Source: Burkholderiaceae bacterium (GTDB taxonomy: Bacteria; Pseudomonadota; Gammaproteobacteria; Burkholderiales; Burkholderiaceae_C). Taken from it: a stretch of DNA of 19,349 bases. Where the stretch lies: NCBI GenBank assembly GCA_031276435.1, contig JAISNB010000083.1:1-19349 (forward strand), given 5' to 3'. Shown piece after piece: positions 16,345-19,349 of the stretch. Under the pieces are notes generated by a model. That model was not told the DNA's origin. It was given only the letters and a program-made list of their open reading frames with translations, and ran no database searches. Both the position numbers and the translations under genes were made by a program. Within the stretch, counting starts at the first letter, position 1, and every line of letters starts with the position of its first letter.

Positions 16345-16658
16345 GCCGCTCTCCAGAAACAGACACGCGCCACCAAGGTGGCTGCCTTTGCCCGGTCACA
16401 TCGCGGCCATTGTGCATCAAGCCATGCGCGGCGAGGCAGTTTTGGGCGAAGCGCGCGCCACGCCAGCGCAAAGCCACTCAGTGCGGCAGCGCGGTGCTGC
16501 CCATCAGGAATCATCGACCGCGCGCGCGGCTTGCGAACGCATCACCCGCGTGAAACGGCCCGACATGCGCCACAACAACAGAAGTGCCGGCAACCGCGGC
16601 AGCGCCAGCCTGTCTATGCCCCGGCGCGTTTGAATTTGCCACGCCGCATTTCACAGCC

Positions 16659-16766
16659 TTACCGCAACTGCCTGCGCCGCGCTATCACACAGGCGGCCAG
16701 CGCCAAAACACCAAAGCCCGTCAGCCAATAACCCAGGCCATCAAGCGATGGAGCAGTGTTGATCAT
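16659..16766 (-). CDS. Possible small single-helix membrane protein
   Basis: A 35-residue ORF running ATG to TAA. A short polar start (MINTAPSLDG) leads into one hydrophobic helix (YWLTGFGVLALAACVIA) and a basic end (RRRQLR), a sensible layout for a membrane microprotein with its C-terminus inside. No Shine-Dalgarno sequence is visible before the ATG, and the start lies in the same AT-rich patch as a promoter-like site on the other strand. It could be a chance ORF or the decayed end of a larger anchored protein. It belongs to no family that I recognise. Confidence 0.28.
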   Translation of the reverse strand: MINTAPSLDGLGYWLTGFGVLALAACVIARRRQLR

Positions 16767-16786
16767 TTAATAATTTATGGTACAGT
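16759..16786 (+). promoter_or_regulatory. Promoter-like sequence for the anchored secreted protein
   Basis: TTGATC at 16759-16764 and TACAGT at 16781-16786 resemble sigma-70 -35 and -10 boxes, with a 16-base AT-rich spacer. This patch stands out in GC-rich surroundings. If used, it would leave a leader of about 195 bases before the ATG at 16989. Confidence 0.4.
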
Positions 16787-16988
16787 TTGCTTGCCCAGCG
16801 GGCGGAATGGGCAGCACAGTTCCGCGCGGCGTTGTTATTTGCGCACGGGCTTCCCCCTCAAGCTAGCTGGCCTTTCGGGTTGCGCGCGCTGCTGCAAAAC
16901 GCAGTAAGCATGCGACCTTTGCCGCGCATCCGTGCCAACCCTGGCAATTACCGGAAGCGTCCGGTGTTCTATTCTTTGAGGAGTCAGC

Positions 16989-18038
16989 ATGCAAAGCAAA
17001 GAAATGCCGGGATTTCCGGCCTGGAAATTGTGGAACCGTCGCCTTGGGCAGTGTTTTTACCTGCTGCTGCTCGGCTGCATTGCCGCCACCCCGGCATTTG
17101 CCGCGCCAAATATTCTGGTGCTGACCACAAATGGAACGGGTGCGGCGGCAAAAAATGTACAAGACAATTGCAAGAACGAATTCAAATCCATTACCGGCGC
17201 AACGGTGGATGACATTGATACTTTGACAACAAACAATCTCATTGCAGCAGATTTTACCCCTGCAGGCGGTGGAAGTTATGACCTCGTGGTTATCTGCCCT
17301 TATTACAATCCAAACTCAACAAGCTCAATAGATTCAGCAGAATTGCAAGCAAATATAAAGTTCATTGAAAATGCCGTCAAAACCAGGATGGCCAAGGCTT
17401 TCTTTATATTCGATGAGCCACCCGGCCCGCCGCAAAGCCTATCGTCACCCCCACGTTTTTACGCCTTGCTTAAAAATTCAACTGCCGGACTGAGCGCGTC
17501 AATGGATAATATAGGGACAGGTGGAACGGATCAAACAACCAATCTCAATACGGGCAGCCCGTACAGTACGGACTTTTCAGGACTCGCAATTTACGGTAAC
17601 AGTTCTTTCCGCATCTTTAGCGGTGTGCCAATAGACAATGCGTTGTATACACCAGAATCGCACCCAATTGCGCCCGGATCAACCACTGTGGTGGCATCCA
17701 CCCTTTTCGTGCCCCAACCCGATTCGTATCTGGATGCCAAAAATGTGCCGCAAGGCGCCTGTCTTTTCGCCACCTTCGATGTCAGCGCCTTTGACAACAC
17801 GCGATACAACGCTCCCCCATCTCCACCCGCCCAACAGCCCTACCATACCCACCACGCTGGCAAAATCGCTGCGGCCGCCCTCAATGCCATCAAGCCGGGC
17901 ACCGGCGCTTGCGGCATTGCCGCGCCCGATCCGCTCAACATGGCGGTGCCCATGGGTTCCAAAGGGTGGTTATCAGCCCTGGCGGCTTTGCTGGGTTTTC
18001 TGGCCTGGCCCGTGCTGCGCAAGCGCCTTTTTGTTTGA
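16989..18038 (+). CDS. Secreted protein with C-terminal sorting-signal-like anchor
   Basis: A 349-residue exported protein of unknown function. GAGGAG at 16978-16983 supports this start. A signal peptide with a long basic n-region (WKLWNRRLG) and core FYLLLLGCIAA ends at AFA before residue 39. The mature protein begins PNILVLTTNG, a strand-loop typical of alpha/beta folds, and YDLVVICPYYNP follows at 97-108. Four Cys (61, 103, 258, 308) could form two disulfides. The tail has a short VPMG motif at 320-323, a helix (WLSALAALLGFLAW) and RKR at 344-346, as in IPTL/PEP-CTERM-type anchors processed by exosortase-like enzymes. The middle of the gene (about 17150-17700) is poorer in GC than the flanks. 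A hairpin terminator follows. Confidence 0.85.
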   Translation: MQSKEMPGFPAWKLWNRRLGQCFYLLLLGCIAATPAFAAPNILVLTTNGTGAAAKNVQDNCKNEFKSITGATVDDIDTLTTNNLIAADFTPAGGGSYDLVVICPYYNPNSTSSIDSAELQANIKFIENAVKTRMAKAFFIFDEPPGPPQSLSSPPRFYALLKNSTAGLSASMDNIGTGGTDQTTNLNTGSPYSTDFSGLAIYGNSSFRIFSGVPIDNALYTPESHPIAPGSTTVVASTLFVPQPDSYLDAKNVPQGACLFATFDVSAFDNTRYNAPPSPPAQQPYHTHHAGKIAAAALNAIKPGTGACGIAAPDPLNMAVPMGSKGWLSALAALLGFLAWPVLRKRLFV

Positions 18039-18064
18039 GGCCTGACTGAAAAACCAGCCACACC

Positions 18065-18097
18065 ACCCCGTGCGGCGCAACGCCCGGGGTTTATTTT
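18065..18097 (+). terminator. Rho-independent terminator after the anchored secreted protein
   Basis: ACCCCG-T-GCG pairs with CGC-C-CGGGGT around a GCGCAA loop, with a single T/C mismatch in a ten-position stem. TTTATTTT follows immediately. The stem begins 26 bases after the stop of the gene at 16989. It also lies just beyond the stop of the converging LysE-family gene and may slow transcription from both sides. Confidence 0.7.
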
Positions 18098-18720
18098 GCG
18101 CGCGTCAGCAGCAAATGGACGGCCAGTCCAATGAAAATCATGCCCGCCAGCCGGTCCAGCCACACGGCCACGCGGCGCTGGCGCATCAACAGGCGGCCAA
18201 TGCCGCCCGCGGCCAGCGCGACAAGCCCAAAAACCAGCACGGTTTGCAGTGCAAAGACCACGCCCAGGCTCACCATTTGCCACGTGACGCTGCCCAGCGC
18301 GGGCCGCACAAACTGGGGCAGGAAGGCCAGGAAAAACAGCGCCACTTTGGGATTGATGGCATTGGCGATAAAACCGCGCGCCACATAACGCCAGCCGGGC
18401 AGGGCCGCTGCGCTGGCTGGCAATTGACCCGCGCCGCCGCCGCGCAAGGCCTGCACGCCCAGCCACGCCAGATAGGCGGCCCCGGCCAGTTTCAGGGCAA
18501 GAAAAGCCTTGGGCGAAGCCAGCAACAGGGCGCTGACGCCCAAAGTGGCCCACAAGGTGTGTGTGAAGCAGCCGAGCGCGCAGCCCGCGGCAATGCCCAA
18601 TCCGGCCACGCGCCCGCGCGCCAGGCTTTGCCCGAGCACCATGAGGTTGTCGGGGCCGGGCGCCAGGGTAATCAGCAGGCTGATGGCCAGAAAGCCCAGG
18701 ATTGCGTCAGGTGGCAACAT
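18091..18720 (-). CDS. LysE/RhtB-family amino-acid exporter
   Basis: A 209-residue inner-membrane exporter. The family signature is clear: an N-terminal helix (FLAISLLITLAPGPDNL) with the conserved PGPDN, then LARGRVAGLGIAAG, LKLAGAAYLAWLGVQ, and the second signature NPKVALFFLAFLPQFV. About six helices are predicted and the length is normal for RhtB-type proteins (about 205-210). Members export threonine, homoserine or other amino acids; the substrate here cannot be told. No obvious ribosome-binding site precedes ATG 18720, but the N-terminus matches the family start well. A 108-base gap separates it from the glycosylase-like gene upstream on the same strand. Confidence 0.9.
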   Translation of the reverse strand: MLPPDAILGFLAISLLITLAPGPDNLMVLGQSLARGRVAGLGIAAGCALGCFTHTLWATLGVSALLLASPKAFLALKLAGAAYLAWLGVQALRGGGAGQLPASAAALPGWRYVARGFIANAINPKVALFFLAFLPQFVRPALGSVTWQMVSLGVVFALQTVLVFGLVALAAGGIGRLLMRQRRVAVWLDRLAGMIFIGLAVHLLLTRAK

Positions 18721-18828
18721 GCGAAAGCACTCGTGTGATGTGATTGACTTGAAAGCGCGCTGGTAGCGGCGGCGGCGGCCGCAGCGTACACACCACCATT
18801 GTGCGCGGCGCGCAAAGCGCAGGCCGGT

Positions 18829-19349
18829 TCAGTCCAGCAGGCCATACAAGCGCAGCGTTTCGGCCCAGGCCTCGCACTTGCGCGCCATGCTCCAGCTTGC
18901 GTTGGCCGGACTGCTGGACGGCAGGCGATGCACCGCGTAGCCCAGCGCGCGCGTCGCCCTGGCGTGGCGAAAACTCTCGCCGCCGTTGTGCGCAATGGCG
19001 CGCAATTGCGGGCACTGCGTTTTGAGCTGCGCAAAGTCGTTGAGCCGTGGCTGGCGAATGGCGCTGTCCAGACTGCCCTGGCGCTGGCAACTGGCGTACA
19101 CGTCCCACAGCCCCAGTCCGCGCCGCCGCAGTTCATCCAGCCGCGCTTCATACGCCATGCCCGCCATGTCAACCGACCACAGCGCGCCCAGGATGCGCCA
19201 GAAATGGTTTTGCGGGTGCGCGTAATACTGCCGCGCCTGCAACGAGCGCACACCGGGAAAACTGCCCAGCACCAACAAGCGCGTGTTGCGGGCAACCACG
19301 GGCGGCAGGCCAGCGAGCGCGCCGCTGGCGGCATCCAGAGAAAGGGTGG
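18829..19349 (-). CDS. DNA-deoxyinosine (hypoxanthine) glycosylase family protein, 5' partial
   Basis: A member of the uracil-DNA glycosylase superfamily resembling the hypoxanthine-DNA glycosylases that remove deaminated adenine. Visible motifs are LLVLGSFPGVRSL (active-site loop region), YYAHPQNHFWRIL, GLWDVYASCQRQGSLDSAI, and the late loop LPSSSPANASW. The frame has a GTG at 19299 but is open to the window edge. The residues before that GTG (AGLPPVV) look like the usual start region of the family, so the true start probably lies at or beyond the edge. The 173 visible residues are near full length. A cytoplasmic base-excision repair role is inferred from family; activity towards hypoxanthine versus other bases cannot be read. 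Confidence 0.85.
   Translation of the reverse strand, partial: TLSLDAASGALAGLPPVVARNTRLLVLGSFPGVRSLQARQYYAHPQNHFWRILGALWSVDMAGMAYEARLDELRRRGLGLWDVYASCQRQGSLDSAIRQPRLNDFAQLKTQCPQLRAIAHNGGESFRHARATRALGYAVHRLPSSSPANASWSMARKCEAWAETLRLYGLLD

Larger units (their letters stand above)
16345..16988. other. Divergent intergenic region between exporter operon and anchored secreted protein
   Basis: A 644-base gap between two divergent genes. The first 300 bases or so next to the exporter are very rich in GC and show no credible gene. A short minus-strand membrane ORF lies at 16659-16766. An AT-rich patch at about 16755-16790 holds a promoter-like sequence facing right. No regulator gene, tRNA or repeat was seen. 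Confidence 0.5.

Noticed and set aside
15517..16731. Plus-strand open frame of 404 codons antisense to the HlyD-like gene
   Set aside because: Arg/His/Ala-rich mirror of a coiled-coil gene, with no family features.

Overview
The window looks like chromosomal DNA of a GC-rich betaproteobacterium, most likely a Burkholderiales/Comamonadaceae-type organism. This rests on the GC-rich codon use, the gene families present and a C-terminal membrane anchor of a kind common in that group. It is an inference from the raw sequence, not a database match. No rRNA, tRNA, CRISPR array or insertion sequence was seen. No DNA-binding regulator could be recognised among the genes.

Layout. (1) Positions 1-1280 hold the tail of an unknown gene and two tandem paralogous genes for small four-helix membrane proteins. 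These are visibly poorer in GC than the rest, and their 3' halves are almost identical. (2) Positions 1549-2637 encode a secreted protein of unknown function. (3) Positions 2654-4133 (minus) hold an L-lactate permease-family gene split by a single-base frameshift. A 714-base stretch without a confident gene follows; it includes an AT-rich patch with a 15-base palindrome. (4) Positions 4848-10347 (plus) form a tight six-gene operon: a fumarate reductase/APS reductase-like flavoprotein, a 2x[4Fe-4S] ferredoxin, and a complete NitT/TauT-type ABC importer (binding protein, two different permeases, ATPase). (5) Positions 16344-10387 (minus) form a YbhG-YbhF-YbhS-YbhR-type ABC exporter operon, with a methylthioadenosine/S-adenosylhomocysteine nucleosidase gene (mtnN) behind it. 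(6) Positions 16989-18038 (plus) encode a secreted protein with a sorting-signal-like C-terminal anchor, followed by a terminator. (7) Positions 18091-19349 (minus) hold a LysE/RhtB-family exporter and a DNA-deoxyinosine (hypoxanthine) glycosylase-family gene that runs off the right edge.

The best candidate for an undescribed system is region 4. A flavoprotein and a ferredoxin overlap by four bases and are read together with a dedicated two-permease importer. This suggests that an imported small anion, perhaps an organosulfur compound, is oxidised or reduced by the flavoprotein-ferredoxin pair. Neither protein matches the classical fumarate reductase or AprAB signatures exactly. Secondary points of interest are the tandem membrane paralogs with a homogenised 3' half, the complementary loss of catalytic motifs in the double ATPase, the frameshifted lactate permease and the anchored secreted protein.
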